64,000 nt of DNA from JBGSUZ01 sp964404895 (GCA_964404895.1 CAYOLV010000005.1:186001-250000); one strand, 5' to 3'; positions 8,379 to 17,983 are shown, counted from the first letter of the stretch. The notes: generated from the sequence alone by a model not told the origin. Program-made: numbers and translations.

Positions 8379-9828
8379 CTGCCTTGCCTCCCTTCATAAA
8401 AATAGATAGCCAATCTGCAACTTTTGAAAAAACACCACTTGGATTCACTTGCAACAGCGGCTGATTACAGTAAGTGTAATAGTCTAAGTTCTTCGTATAA
8501 TAATTCAAACGCAAATAGCACACACCAAAAGTGATGACGGTGCAGACAAAAAATCCAAAACCTCTAAAACTGTCATTGAGGAATAAGGTAATTCCTGTCA
8601 TGATTAGATTGCTAAAGAAAAATGTGGCGCTCACTAGTGTGGCACCCCAAACATCATCAAAGTAGAGTAGCACCATCAGTCCCACATAAACAGCGGCATA
8701 GACGTAACACCCTAATGTTAGAATACTGAAAATGTCTACAGAGGCGAAGGCAAGACCCAGTCTTGGCAAAAGTAATCTACCGAGCAGCAGAAATAAGATT
8801 GTAAAGAAGAGCTGAATTTCCATAACCCCAGTATACTCTTGGAAAAGGGTTCTGATCATGTTGGACTTGGCATTTTCCATTTGCTTGAGATCGCCACCCC
8901 GAATGATTTCATTGTAATATTCACTGTATTTTTCAAAGAAATTGGTTTCGAAAAATATGACGAAAAATACCATGGATGGAATGATGGTCAAGAACGCATA
9001 AAATGAGGGCAAATCATAAAACGGTGCAATTCTAAAGGTATTTTGAACAATCGTCGCATCTTTTGAAAACCAAAAGAGTATATTGTGAATGTAAATACCC
9101 CCATTAATGAAAAAGCCTACCCATACCAACTTACCGTAGGTATCTAAAAACCTGATGGATTTTAAGCTAAATTCCTTCTTGGATTTGAAAATCGTGTTGA
9201 CGTAACTGAACATTCTAACCGCAATGACAAAAAACGATAATACCACTGCCAATAGATACAAGTTTGAGTTATGAACACCTAATAAGGCCATGATTGTACT
9301 GAGGAAAGCGCCATAGAGAACACCACTAAAATACATTCTGACAATTTTGTTATAGTCTTTTAGCATGGTAATCACAATAGAGTGAATCCATACCAGAATC
9401 AACAGCATAAAGAGGGAATACCCCAAGAGAGCTGTGATCCAGTCTAGATGAGAAAAGCTTAAAAATACAAGGGCTTCAACACTTCCAATAATTAAGGAAA
9501 TAATAAGCGCCGTATTGAGACCGTGGATGATTTCTTCCTGACGATTGATGTACATCATATCTGCAAAAAAACGAGACAGATACATGGCTGTACCCCCTGA
9601 GATCAGGAGAGAAAAAACAAAGGCGTACATGATAACTGATACAAATACCTGTCGTTTCAAATAGCCTTCTCCCAAATATTCCAGCAAAAATTGCATGCCT
9701 ACAATCAGAAAAATGCAGAGAATCATTGGGCCTACCGTAACGATAAAGGAATAGAGAAACGCTCTGATTCCTTTTAGAATACCTCGGTCACTATATAATT
9801 TTTTTAGTTCAAAACCTATTCCTGCCAT
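8368..9828 (-). CDS. pelG: PelG, polysaccharide transporter of the Pel system
   Basis: A 486-residue integral membrane protein with about 12 hydrophobic segments. The N-terminus MAGIGFELKKLYSDRG is characteristic of PelG, a MOP/Wzx-like family that partners PelF in synthesis and inner-membrane translocation of Pel. It starts one base after pelF ends and overlaps cotH at its 3' end, which indicates tight co-translation. No soluble domain is fused. The family call rests on length, topology and the N-terminal signature, and it is confirmed by the neighbours PelF, PelE, PelD and the PelA-like deacetylase. Confidence 0.93.
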   Translation of the reverse strand: MAGIGFELKKLYSDRGILKGIRAFLYSFIVTVGPMILCIFLIVGMQFLLEYLGEGYLKRQVFVSVIMYAFVFSLLISGGTAMYLSRFFADMMYINRQEEIIHGLNTALIISLIIGSVEALVFLSFSHLDWITALLGYSLFMLLILVWIHSIVITMLKDYNKIVRMYFSGVLYGAFLSTIMALLGVHNSNLYLLAVVLSFFVIAVRMFSYVNTIFKSKKEFSLKSIRFLDTYGKLVWVGFFINGGIYIHNILFWFSKDATIVQNTFRIAPFYDLPSFYAFLTIIPSMVFFVIFFETNFFEKYSEYYNEIIRGGDLKQMENAKSNMIRTLFQEYTGVMEIQLFFTILFLLLGRLLLPRLGLAFASVDIFSILTLGCYVYAAVYVGLMVLLYFDDVWGATLVSATFFFSNLIMTGITLFLNDSFRGFGFFVCTVITFGVCYLRLNYYTKNLDYYTYCNQPLLQVNPSGVFSKVADWLSIFMKGGKADEH

Positions 9829-9829
9829 A

Positions 9830-11263
9830 TTACTTCACCACATCTAAATATAAATTTCTGTAACCGTCAATCATCCGTTCCAAACGATAGTAAAGATCCA
9901 CTCTTTCCATTGCGCTGATGCTCATTTCCTCTCGCAATTTCGAGTCTCCTAGCAATCGAATAATCTCTTTTGCCATGCCTGCAAAATCCATGATTGGAAC
10001 AATTTTGCCCGCTTTTCCGATTAAATCATCATCGCCGTAAAGGAGCTCTTTACAGCACCCTACATCGGTTGTCACATTCACTTTGCCACTGGCCATGGTC
10101 TCTAACACTGATAAAGGTTGACCTTCACTGATGCTGGAGAGCACAAATAAATCCATAGTCGGAATGTATTGCTTAACGTTTACCTTCCCAGTAAAAATGA
10201 CGTCCTGCAACTGCAGGTCTTTAACTAAGGTAAGGCATTCTTCATAGTAGTCTTCGTCCTCTTCAGTAGGGCCTATAATATAAAAACTCACGTTCGGCAT
10301 AGCGGCTTTGACAATAGCAAATGCCTTGATCATGGTTTTCAGGTCCTTGATTGGAACCACTCTGACAATGGCACCCACATTATAGGTCCCCATAAGGGCA
10401 TTCCCAATGACCGGTGTCGCCACAACTTCTGATTTTAAGGCACTGAAGGCCTCATAATCTACCCCATTGGGGATAATGCTGATTTTTTCACGCGGACAGC
10501 CTAAGGCAACTTCTATCTCTCTGTTTTTTCCAAAGAGGGTCACCACCTGGTCGGCATAGTCATAGGCACATCTGGATAGATTGAAAAAGAATTCAATCCA
10601 CATATCTTTATAGTAATTTTTCATCCAAGTCGCCTTGATGATTTCAATTTCTCTCTCACGGGTGTAGATGCCGTGTTCTGTAATGACTAATTTTTTATTG
10701 TGAATCAATTTTGCCTTACTGGCCACTATACCGGCATACCCTGTAGACGGCGCATGGTATAAATCTGCCTCTGGCACATCGTGTTTGATAATGTGGAATA
10801 AAGGCAGCAACATAGACCGCATCGTCCAAAAATACTCAGTGAAGGGGGTTTGAGAAAACGAATCCACATAGGCGCTGTAGACTATATCAAAAAAATCTTT
10901 GCTGAGAAGGAAGTCTTGCACGCTGGACACTTTCTTCGTGCGAATCAATTCAAATAAGTCCTTCCAATCAAAATAGCTTCCTAAAATCAGTGCTTTGATT
11001 AACAATTTTTCTTGATCGGTAAATTTTAAATTAGACCTTTTTCGGACAGGTTCATTGCGCCAACTGTCTAAAAAGATTTCTTGGATTTGAACCACATTGT
11101 CAGGAATTTCATATTTGAAAATCCCTTTCATTTTTTCTTCAGGTGCAATGGCATAAATGATGAACTCTATTTCTGGCATTGCTTTGATGATCATATTGAT
11201 CCAACTGGATACGCCGCCTGTTATATAGGGATAACTCCCCTCTGCAATCATACATATCTTCAT
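9830..11263 (-). CDS. pelF: PelF, GT4 glycosyltransferase of the Pel system
   Basis: A 477-residue cytosolic glycosyltransferase. The DUF3492 N-terminus (MIAEGSYPYITGGVSSW) and LVITEHGIYTRERE at 192-205 are PelF hallmarks. The GT4 fold spans about 290-470 with the EX7E pair E380/E388 (SEGQPLSVLE). In the characterised Pel pathway PelF polymerises UDP-GalNAc-type sugars and works with PelG. It lies between the PelA-like gene and pelG with gaps of 3 and 1 bases. It is similar in design to the orphan copy at 936-2672 but lacks that protein's helical tail. Confidence 0.94.
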   Translation of the reverse strand: MKICMIAEGSYPYITGGVSSWINMIIKAMPEIEFIIYAIAPEEKMKGIFKYEIPDNVVQIQEIFLDSWRNEPVRKRSNLKFTDQEKLLIKALILGSYFDWKDLFELIRTKKVSSVQDFLLSKDFFDIVYSAYVDSFSQTPFTEYFWTMRSMLLPLFHIIKHDVPEADLYHAPSTGYAGIVASKAKLIHNKKLVITEHGIYTREREIEIIKATWMKNYYKDMWIEFFFNLSRCAYDYADQVVTLFGKNREIEVALGCPREKISIIPNGVDYEAFSALKSEVVATPVIGNALMGTYNVGAIVRVVPIKDLKTMIKAFAIVKAAMPNVSFYIIGPTEEDEDYYEECLTLVKDLQLQDVIFTGKVNVKQYIPTMDLFVLSSISEGQPLSVLETMASGKVNVTTDVGCCKELLYGDDDLIGKAGKIVPIMDFAGMAKEIIRLLGDSKLREEMSISAMERVDLYYRLERMIDGYRNLYLDVVK

Positions 11264-11266
11264 AAA

Positions 11267-13081
11267 TCACCTTTTGTAGTCAATATCAATCGATTTTTGA
11301 TTGACTTTGACAATATAGTCGAATTCTCCAATTTTGCTGTATTCACAGCCCTTTGCCTCTCCTAATTCTTTAACGGATCTCACTTGCATAAAAATTGGAA
11401 AATTTTTGGCATTCGTTTGAACGTGTATGCCCAGGTCATCATAATTGGTAACATAATCTAGTCCAATATACTTTGCTATCTCAGTTGCGGCTTCAGTTGC
11501 CGTTTGAGCTCGCATGTAACCGTACTTGCCGTCAATAAGTTTAAGCAATTCTTCGTAACTCTTTAATTGTTCAAGCCATGGCAAGCCTTCGCTTCTTTCT
11601 TCGTCCATAAAATCGTCTGGGTGAATAAAGTGAGAAAAAGTCCCATAGGCAAAAATCCCATTTAAAATGGCAATCCGATTAGCGGGTCTAAGGGTATAGC
11701 CCGAACTAAATCTTGGCAAATTAATCACGCCATCTTCATAAGAAAAATTTTGTGTATAGTTTAAACTTTGATAATCCTTATAAAATACGGAAGCAATGAC
11801 ATTCATTTTTGGAAAGACTTTTTTTAAGGATTTTATCCCCTCTTTTCCAATAACGTTAGAGGGTGGAACATAGGTGTTGACTTCGTATTTAGGAAAAGTA
11901 TCTGCCAACTTAAAGCGCACATTTTCAAGCGCTTCTTCCATTTGAAGTGTAGATGGCCACTGCTGATACTCCAACTCTTTCATTTTCCATGCTTCAAGGG
12001 TTAAGGACTGATGGTTGTATCCGTGAAGTCCCAACTCTCCACCGCTTTTTATAATTTCCTTACCTAAAACAATGAGCTCATTTTTGGCAATGGCTGCTGG
12101 ATCTTCAAAGGGCGGCTCTGTGCGATCGTTGTATGTGTTGATCATGGCAGCTGTATATTCAATATCGTAGGTTGTTCCCAGCATTAACATTTTGGGCCAC
12201 CATACGTCGATGTAAAATTCTTTAATGGTTTTTCCATATATTTTTTTAATTTCATCAAAATACTCGTTGCTTGACGGTGAAGGAAAATCATCTAAGAACA
12301 TGACTTTCGTGTTGATAATGGGGTAAATGTACGCATCTTTTGAAAGCGCAAAAGTTCTGTTGATAATGCCAATCATAATCTTATCCGCTAAAATTGAACC
12401 ATTATAAACAACTACATGTCCTTTTTTAAAATCTCTCGACCATAAAATAGGATGGTCCTTCGAAGAGGTCATATAGATTTCACAATCTTCGCTGATTGTT
12501 GCTGGAATAAGATAATTGCTGACTTCAACGGTTTTAATTTCGTCTGCTTTATAACCTGGGAACAATTTTTCGTTAAATTTAATGCCCTCGCTGCTAATAG
12601 GACTCCCAAATTCAGCAAAGCCCATCATTCTTGCCAAACTGCTAAAAGTTGCATCACTTTCAGGGGTCATCAAAACAATTAGAGAACCACCTGTCTCAAC
12701 GTACTCCAATAACCTGCTAGGGCTTTGAATTTTGCTGAGTTTGCTGAAAGCAATTACAATAGTTTTTTTAGAATAGTCCAGTTGATTGTTAACGTTTATA
12801 TCATAAACCTTAAAATCTTTTTTAGTATCTGAAAGCATCAAATCTACATTTTCTTTTACCGCATTGCTTTCTTCATTTGTCTTATCGTAATAAACTGCAA
12901 AGCTGTCATCGCTTTCAAAAATTGTATTGAGTGCTTCTGTATAGATAAGACTTTCATCAATTGTGGCCTTTTCATTGTTGAAATTGCCTACAAAAAAATT
13001 ATCTCGTCTGCTGATTTGAAGTCCTAGGGCTAAGATGATAATCATTAAAACCATGATTCTTATATTCTTTTTGCTATCCAT
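11267..13081 (-). CDS. pelA: PelA-like membrane-anchored polysaccharide deacetylase (DUF2194 type)
   Basis: A 604-residue protein with an N-terminal signal anchor (residues 8-21), a Rossmann-like middle region (about 60-245) and a carbohydrate-esterase 4-like domain. The metal and base residues are visible as the FLDDFP pair D264/D265 and HGYNH (H353, H357). Gram-negative PelA carries a hydrolase and a deacetylase in one chain. Here only the deacetylase part is present, matching the PelA(DA) arrangement of Gram-positive pel clusters. The hydrolase-type domain is a separate divergent gene at 16269. The expected role is partial de-N-acetylation of the polymer outside the membrane, giving it positive charge. 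It lies between pelE and pelF with almost no gaps. Confidence 0.85.
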   Translation of the reverse strand: MDSKKNIRIMVLMIIILALGLQISRRDNFFVGNFNNEKATIDESLIYTEALNTIFESDDSFAVYYDKTNEESNAVKENVDLMLSDTKKDFKVYDINVNNQLDYSKKTIVIAFSKLSKIQSPSRLLEYVETGGSLIVLMTPESDATFSSLARMMGFAEFGSPISSEGIKFNEKLFPGYKADEIKTVEVSNYLIPATISEDCEIYMTSSKDHPILWSRDFKKGHVVVYNGSILADKIMIGIINRTFALSKDAYIYPIINTKVMFLDDFPSPSSNEYFDEIKKIYGKTIKEFYIDVWWPKMLMLGTTYDIEYTAAMINTYNDRTEPPFEDPAAIAKNELIVLGKEIIKSGGELGLHGYNHQSLTLEAWKMKELEYQQWPSTLQMEEALENVRFKLADTFPKYEVNTYVPPSNVIGKEGIKSLKKVFPKMNVIASVFYKDYQSLNYTQNFSYEDGVINLPRFSSGYTLRPANRIAILNGIFAYGTFSHFIHPDDFMDEERSEGLPWLEQLKSYEELLKLIDGKYGYMRAQTATEAATEIAKYIGLDYVTNYDDLGIHVQTNAKNFPIFMQVRSVKELGEAKGCEYSKIGEFDYIVKVNQKSIDIDYKR

Positions 13082-13981
13082 CTAAGCCTCCCTTTCAGAC
13101 CAAAATTTAATAATTTCCTGTCCTTTCCTACTAAAATTCACATGATAGTCTTCCATCTCACTCAGCAAGTCTTGAATGCCCTCATAATTTTTCTGTTGGT
13201 AATATAATTTCAGCAACAGCAGATAGGGCTTTTCACTTTCAGGATAATTCTTTCTAAAATACTCAATATCTGAAGACACCTCATGATAATTTCCAAGTTT
13301 GATGTCTGTCTCTATCTTTTCAGTGAAAATATATTCGCTGTGTTTTTTTAAACTTAAATGGGTTTGTAAGAGCTGTGAGTAAATATTGCCGTACCTCACT
13401 TCACTGGCAGAATCGATTAACCCGCTTTTATAATACTTGCCAACAACTTCTGTATAAGCTTCAAGCGCTTCCATATTATCTTTATCATTTTCATAGGCAA
13501 CCGCAGTAGCTTGAATCACATTTTGCAGGTTGCGGTTGGTTTCAAGGATAATCGAAGCCGCATAGTGAGAAGTTTCCATGTCGTGATCCGCCATGGCCAT
13601 CTTTAGAAAGCTTATATAATCATAGGCGTCTTCTTTGACCGTATCCATAATCAGCTTTCTTTTGACAGCACTGTTGTTTAAAATCAATGCTTCCTCAACA
13701 GGAACATAGTTGACCTCTTTGGAAAACTCAATTTTCTTTTCGTATCTCAAAACATTCTCAGTGACGTCCAAATTGTGATCAAAGATGTCGTCTGGCGTCT
13801 CTCTTGGGGTCAATTGGTATACCCATACGATTGTAAAAAATACGAGTCCCGCAACAGGCATTAAAATCAATATGCAAATATGCACAGGCGAAACACGCAC
13901 ATCTGTCTTCTTTTTACGCAAAAATAGCCAAAGTGCAATCATCCACTGCAATGCGTAGATCCAGACAATTTCATTAATCAA
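13082..13981 (-). CDS. pelE: PelE-like membrane protein with TPR-type repeats
   Basis: About 299 residues. There are two N-terminal hydrophobic helices (IVWIYALQWMIALWLFL and a second near residues 36-55), then a charged, helical, TPR-like cytoplasmic region to the end. This is the PelE layout, the partner that contacts PelD and PelF. Two TTG starts are possible. The one at 13990 abuts the AAAGGA site (13991-13996) with no spacer, so TTG 13981, nine bases downstream, is preferred. Either start overlaps the 3' end of the epimerase-PelD gene, indicating coupled translation. The sequence is divergent, so position, length and topology carry much of the call. Confidence 0.78.
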   Translation of the reverse strand: MINEIVWIYALQWMIALWLFLRKKKTDVRVSPVHICILILMPVAGLVFFTIVWVYQLTPRETPDDIFDHNLDVTENVLRYEKKIEFSKEVNYVPVEEALILNNSAVKRKLIMDTVKEDAYDYISFLKMAMADHDMETSHYAASIILETNRNLQNVIQATAVAYENDKDNMEALEAYTEVVGKYYKSGLIDSASEVRYGNIYSQLLQTHLSLKKHSEYIFTEKIETDIKLGNYHEVSSDIEYFRKNYPESEKPYLLLLKLYYQQKNYEGIQDLLSEMEDYHVNFSRKGQEIIKFWSEREA

Positions 13982-16208
13982 GATCTTCAATCCTTTCTAC
14001 AATAGAGGCTTCAATCTCCATCTTTTTAAGACGTTCGATTACAAATTGAGCTTCTTTTTCGTTTGTATTTCCCAGTATTACGGTTAAACCTTTTTCTCCG
14101 TCATAACCGATACAGTCCGTATCTCTAATAATAGAATTGACCTTTTCTGAAATTTCAGCCAATTGATCTTGAGTGCCCTCAACGCTGAGGAGTACAAACG
14201 ACATTCCCAAATTCCGTTTGAGTGACAATTTGCTCTGATATTCTACTTCAAAGTATTCCTGTTTCATTACGCTTGTATCTGCATAATACCGCTTGGATTC
14301 AATAGCTTCATCATATTCATATGCACGAGAAAGTGTAGATGAAATCAACCCCGTAATGACTTTAAAATAGTTTTGATAGGATAGTGTTAGATTTTCAAAA
14401 TCCGTTTCAAAAATCATGATGCCACCGATAATCTCTTCTCCATTGAGAACAGGCATTACCATAATAGGCTGACCCTCTTCCAATCTATGATTGACCACTA
14501 ACTCTCTTGTAGCTATGGCCATTTTTAAAGAAGCCGTCTCCTCAATCTTGATGGATTTTTTAATGGTGTCACTTAAGTCATAGGAAAAAGCCATAACTCT
14601 GGCAAAATAACTGGTTTCATTAAATTTAAAAATAGCCACGCCTTTTGTCTTCATTAATCTTTCAATCACTACGATTGCCTTACCAAATACCTCTTCAGGA
14701 TTGAGGCTGTTTAACTCTTGAACGATTGAAAATATTTTTCCAAAACTGTCTTCTGAATTGATGATTTGATTCTGTAACTCGTCTCTCACATCGCGCACGT
14801 CTCTGTAGAGATCGTTTAAAAAATGCATCCGCTCTCTCAGCAACTCAATATTGAGTTTTGCCTCTTTAACATCCCTTGTCATTTTGTCTTTAATGTAGCC
14901 GATAACAAAGGCAATAAAGATGTAATAGGCCATTTGGAAGTAGAAATCCGCACTGTAAATCAACACCATGGGGTCTCGACCCGTGAGAATCAGAGTAATC
15001 ACATAGGAGACCACGCTCATGGTAAATGCATAGATACCAAAACGAGACCCGTACAAAGCTGAGAACAAAATAATGGCTGCCAAATAGAGATCTATTGGCA
15101 GGACTTTATAACTCAGGGTATTTTGAATATAAATATAAGTAATCAACAAATAGACAATCCCCAGTTCAATCGTTGTTACCAATTGAGGGGTATCTTCTAA
15201 CTTTTCCAACAACTTGTTGAAGAGGCCATGCTTTCGATCGATAGACTTGAGGCCGTTAAATTTATCCGCCAAATCAGATTTGTCATTTGCCTTATCTTTT
15301 GCTTTCTTGTGCCAATCACAAGTCATCTGTATACCGTCTTCAATGCTCGTCTCAGGAATCCAATCTAAAATTCTCTGAATCTGATGAATATCCAGACAAA
15401 TATCTTTGAGTTCATCCTCACGCTTCTCTTGATAATCAATTCCTACAAAAGGTTGGTACTTGCCTATGGTTTCCACCAAGGACCTGACACTGGTTTTCTT
15501 TCCAGAACCTAAATTCAATACACCGTTATAATTGAGGGCGGCCATTTTATAAATAGCAGTTGCCAAATCTTCCACATAAATGAAGTCATAACTTTGTGAA
15601 CCATCGCCATAAATAATAGGTGCTTTTTCCTGATCTGCACACTCTAAAAACTCGGCGACCAAATTGGATTCAATCCCCGTTCGTTGTCTAGGCCCATAAA
15701 CAAAGGAAGCTCTCAGCGATACTGTGTCCAGCCCATAAAGTTCCTGCCACTTACTGCAGTAGTATTCACTGACATCATGATTCATGCCCATCATTGAATC
15801 TGGGTTTTTTTCAAAATCTTCAAGTATGGGTGTTGTAGCGGCCTGGCCATAGACATACATTGAGGAAATATTAATCAATTTTTTGACCTTATGTCTTGTG
15901 CATAGGTTGAGCATATTAATCAAACCCAAAACATCTGTTTCAGCATCTTTAAAAGGAAATTTTTCCGAGTGGACTGGGTTTGACTGTCCTGCTAAGTGAA
16001 TGACCAGATCAAAAGGATTGCTCGTGAAAATAGCCTCACATTTAGGGTCAAAAGTATTAAGCCCATAAAAGCGATGCTTGTGAATAAAATTCTTCTTTTT
16101 ACCCGTCGATAAGTTATCGATGATAAAAATCTCATGACCTTCTCTATAAAATTTGTCTGCGACATGAGAGCCAATAAACCCATATCCACCTGTAATTAGT
16201 ATTCTCAT
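13974..16208 (-). CDS. Fusion of NAD-dependent sugar epimerase with PelD c-di-GMP receptor
   Basis: 744 residues, first gene of the Pel operon. Residues 1-300 are an extended SDR epimerase: GGYGFIGSH (7-15), Ser at 115/116 and YxxxK at Y149/K153. It is probably a UDP-GlcNAc/UDP-GalNAc-type C4 epimerase supplying the polymer's sugar. After a charged linker come four membrane helices (about 345-445), a coiled coil (450-490), a GAF domain (about 495-635) and a degenerate GGDEF domain (about 650-744). That back half is the PelD layout. The GGDEF signature has decayed (DGEKG), but an RxxD motif, R695-D-T-D698, sits where the c-di-GMP I-site belongs. The start has an AAGGAGCAG site. Pel clusters usually carry epimerase and PelD as separate genes; here they are one reading frame without a visible break. 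Confidence 0.88.
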   Translation of the reverse strand: MRILITGGYGFIGSHVADKFYREGHEIFIIDNLSTGKKKNFIHKHRFYGLNTFDPKCEAIFTSNPFDLVIHLAGQSNPVHSEKFPFKDAETDVLGLINMLNLCTRHKVKKLINISSMYVYGQAATTPILEDFEKNPDSMMGMNHDVSEYYCSKWQELYGLDTVSLRASFVYGPRQRTGIESNLVAEFLECADQEKAPIIYGDGSQSYDFIYVEDLATAIYKMAALNYNGVLNLGSGKKTSVRSLVETIGKYQPFVGIDYQEKREDELKDICLDIHQIQRILDWIPETSIEDGIQMTCDWHKKAKDKANDKSDLADKFNGLKSIDRKHGLFNKLLEKLEDTPQLVTTIELGIVYLLITYIYIQNTLSYKVLPIDLYLAAIILFSALYGSRFGIYAFTMSVVSYVITLILTGRDPMVLIYSADFYFQMAYYIFIAFVIGYIKDKMTRDVKEAKLNIELLRERMHFLNDLYRDVRDVRDELQNQIINSEDSFGKIFSIVQELNSLNPEEVFGKAIVVIERLMKTKGVAIFKFNETSYFARVMAFSYDLSDTIKKSIKIEETASLKMAIATRELVVNHRLEEGQPIMVMPVLNGEEIIGGIMIFETDFENLTLSYQNYFKVITGLISSTLSRAYEYDEAIESKRYYADTSVMKQEYFEVEYQSKLSLKRNLGMSFVLLSVEGTQDQLAEISEKVNSIIRDTDCIGYDGEKGLTVILGNTNEKEAQFVIERLKKMEIEASIVERIEDLD

Positions 16209-16268
16209 TTATACTGCTCCTTGACGTAGCTTTCAATAATATGTTAAATGAACATAGAGGTGATTTCT

Positions 16269-17942
16269 ATGCATAAGCTTAATTACACCACAAAGGTAAT
16301 CCTGATCGTAATAGCGGGACTCCTCCTATACACAGGGTATTTATATGTTACAGACAAATATTATATCAAGAATGTAATTGATACAAGCGAGGAGCCTCCA
16401 ACAATACCTGAAAAGTTCAATTACTTGGTTTATTATGGAAAGTTGGATGAAAATGTAAAACAAATCATGAAATCCTATGATATGGTCATCCTACATCCAC
16501 AAAATGCAGACCTTCAAAGATCAGATGTTCACGAAATACAAGAAGGTCTTTTACCCAAAGATTCTTCAGACGATGTTAAAGTCATTGCTTATATTTCCGT
16601 CGGTGAAGACTTGCGTACTGCAGGCATCAGCGATGAATCCCTTTTGACCGACCCGCGTTTTTATGGAGACAAGACAGGACCAAGAGTGGACCCTAGGGGC
16701 GTTTATCCGGATGGAAATGTGAATTTTTCAAATATTGATGTTTTAGGTGCAGCTGCAACGCTAAAAGGCGGTTATGCCTCTTATTACTTAGACGACACAG
16801 ATCGAGACGGTCTACCTGACCGCAATAAAAACTTCGACGGTTGCTTTGTCAATGCAGGAGACCCTAAATGGTTTAAACTTTTGGACGAAATGCGACTGGA
16901 CAGTGAAGACAAACTAGCAGGACTAAGAGAAATTTTAAGTTTAGATTATGGGAGAGGTCTGGGCTGTGATGGCGTCTTTTTAGATACAATCGATACCTGC
17001 GCACCCAACTCGTTTACTTCCGAGACAGACCAAAATCCTAGTGAATTTGAATGGACAGCACCTGGGTTTAATACGTTCATTAAGACTTTAGATGAAAAGT
17101 ACCCCAATGCTTTAATAGTGCAAAACCGTGGACTGTTTTTCTTTAACCATAACTTGCCACATTTTAAATACAGAACAACAGCAAACATTGATTTTTTAAT
17201 GTTTGAGAGCTATCGTCTTAATTCTAACACCTTTGAGCTTCACAGTGAACACTACTTTCTTGATTATAAGAGTAATTATATGCCCAAAATCATGGCTGAA
17301 GCTCATCGCGAGAATGGATTTAAAATCATTTCCCTCGGTTACGCAGAAGGTCCTGAAAGCGAAATTTCAAAAGATACCCTCCTTGGGAAGTCTAAATTAG
17401 GCTATGAGGCCCTTTTGGAGGATATTTCTGAAACCGTGTATGTGGCAGGGTTCAACCATTATATTACAGACGCCAACGTGACCCTTGCCAATACCTTTGT
17501 CATGGATCACATCAACAAAAATGACACCGAAGCCCCCGTCTGGTCTTCCACTTACAATGATCACTACGATCAAGTGGATCAAGGTCTTTTACCAACGCCA
17601 CGAATTGGCATCCAAGCCGCCGAATTTATAGATGGTAAACTCGTTGTTCAATGGGACGTCGCTCTAGATATGAGCGGTGTGGCCTATAATCTTTACTATC
17701 AGGAACAACAAATTGACTTTAAAAACGGTCCCGAACTGACCGACGCTCAAAAAGTCGAACTTACACCTCAGCTCGGTAAAAACTACGAGAAGGGCAGTTC
17801 ACCTGACGTTTTTGCCAATCAAGACATCATCGAAGGATTAGATCCGAGCAAAACTTATTATTTGGTCATTCGTGCCACAGATACATCCCCCAATCAGAAT
17901 GAAGAGAAAAATTTAAAGGTGCTCCGAGTGAGCGGTCATTAG
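16269..17942 (+). CDS. GH114-like glycosidase (PelA hydrolase-type), membrane-anchored, with FnIII-like tail
   Basis: About 557 residues. ATG 16269 is chosen over 16248 because GAGGTGAT (16257-16264) precedes it. An N-terminal anchor (VILIVIAGLLLYTGYLYV) leads into a TIM-barrel of the endo-alpha-1,4-polygalactosaminidase (GH114) family, the fold of the PelA hydrolase domain. Signature strands are YLVYYGKLD, VIAYISVGED, CDGVFLDTID and IDFLMFESY; the Asp of FLDTID and the Glu of FESY are candidate catalytic acids. An Asp-rich DDTDRDGLPDRNKNFDG stretch looks like a calcium-binding insert. The last 100 residues resemble a fibronectin type III module. It is divergent from the Pel operon with about 60 bases between starts. 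It may trim or release the polymer. Confidence 0.85.
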   Translation: MHKLNYTTKVILIVIAGLLLYTGYLYVTDKYYIKNVIDTSEEPPTIPEKFNYLVYYGKLDENVKQIMKSYDMVILHPQNADLQRSDVHEIQEGLLPKDSSDDVKVIAYISVGEDLRTAGISDESLLTDPRFYGDKTGPRVDPRGVYPDGNVNFSNIDVLGAAATLKGGYASYYLDDTDRDGLPDRNKNFDGCFVNAGDPKWFKLLDEMRLDSEDKLAGLREILSLDYGRGLGCDGVFLDTIDTCAPNSFTSETDQNPSEFEWTAPGFNTFIKTLDEKYPNALIVQNRGLFFFNHNLPHFKYRTTANIDFLMFESYRLNSNTFELHSEHYFLDYKSNYMPKIMAEAHRENGFKIISLGYAEGPESEISKDTLLGKSKLGYEALLEDISETVYVAGFNHYITDANVTLANTFVMDHINKNDTEAPVWSSTYNDHYDQVDQGLLPTPRIGIQAAEFIDGKLVVQWDVALDMSGVAYNLYYQEQQIDFKNGPELTDAQKVELTPQLGKNYEKGSSPDVFANQDIIEGLDPSKTYYLVIRATDTSPNQNEEKNLKVLRVSGH

Positions 17943-17951
17943 TTTAATTAA

Positions 17952-17983
17952 AAAAAGTGAGTCCTATCAAGGGCTCACTTTTT
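17952..17983 (+). terminator. Terminator after the GH114 gene
   Basis: Stem GTGAGTCC/GGGCTCAC (one T-G wobble) with a six-base loop, flanked by A-run and T-run. It lies between convergent GH114 and galU and may serve both strands. Confidence 0.8.

Noticed and set aside
16209..16268. c-di-GMP riboswitch or strong promoter for the Pel operon in the divergent gap
   Set aside because: The gap is about 60 bases, with no riboswitch core. TTGACG (16221) with TTAAAT (16244) points toward the GH114 gene but leaves almost no leader. The Pel operon promoter may lie inside the GH114 gene and I could not place it.
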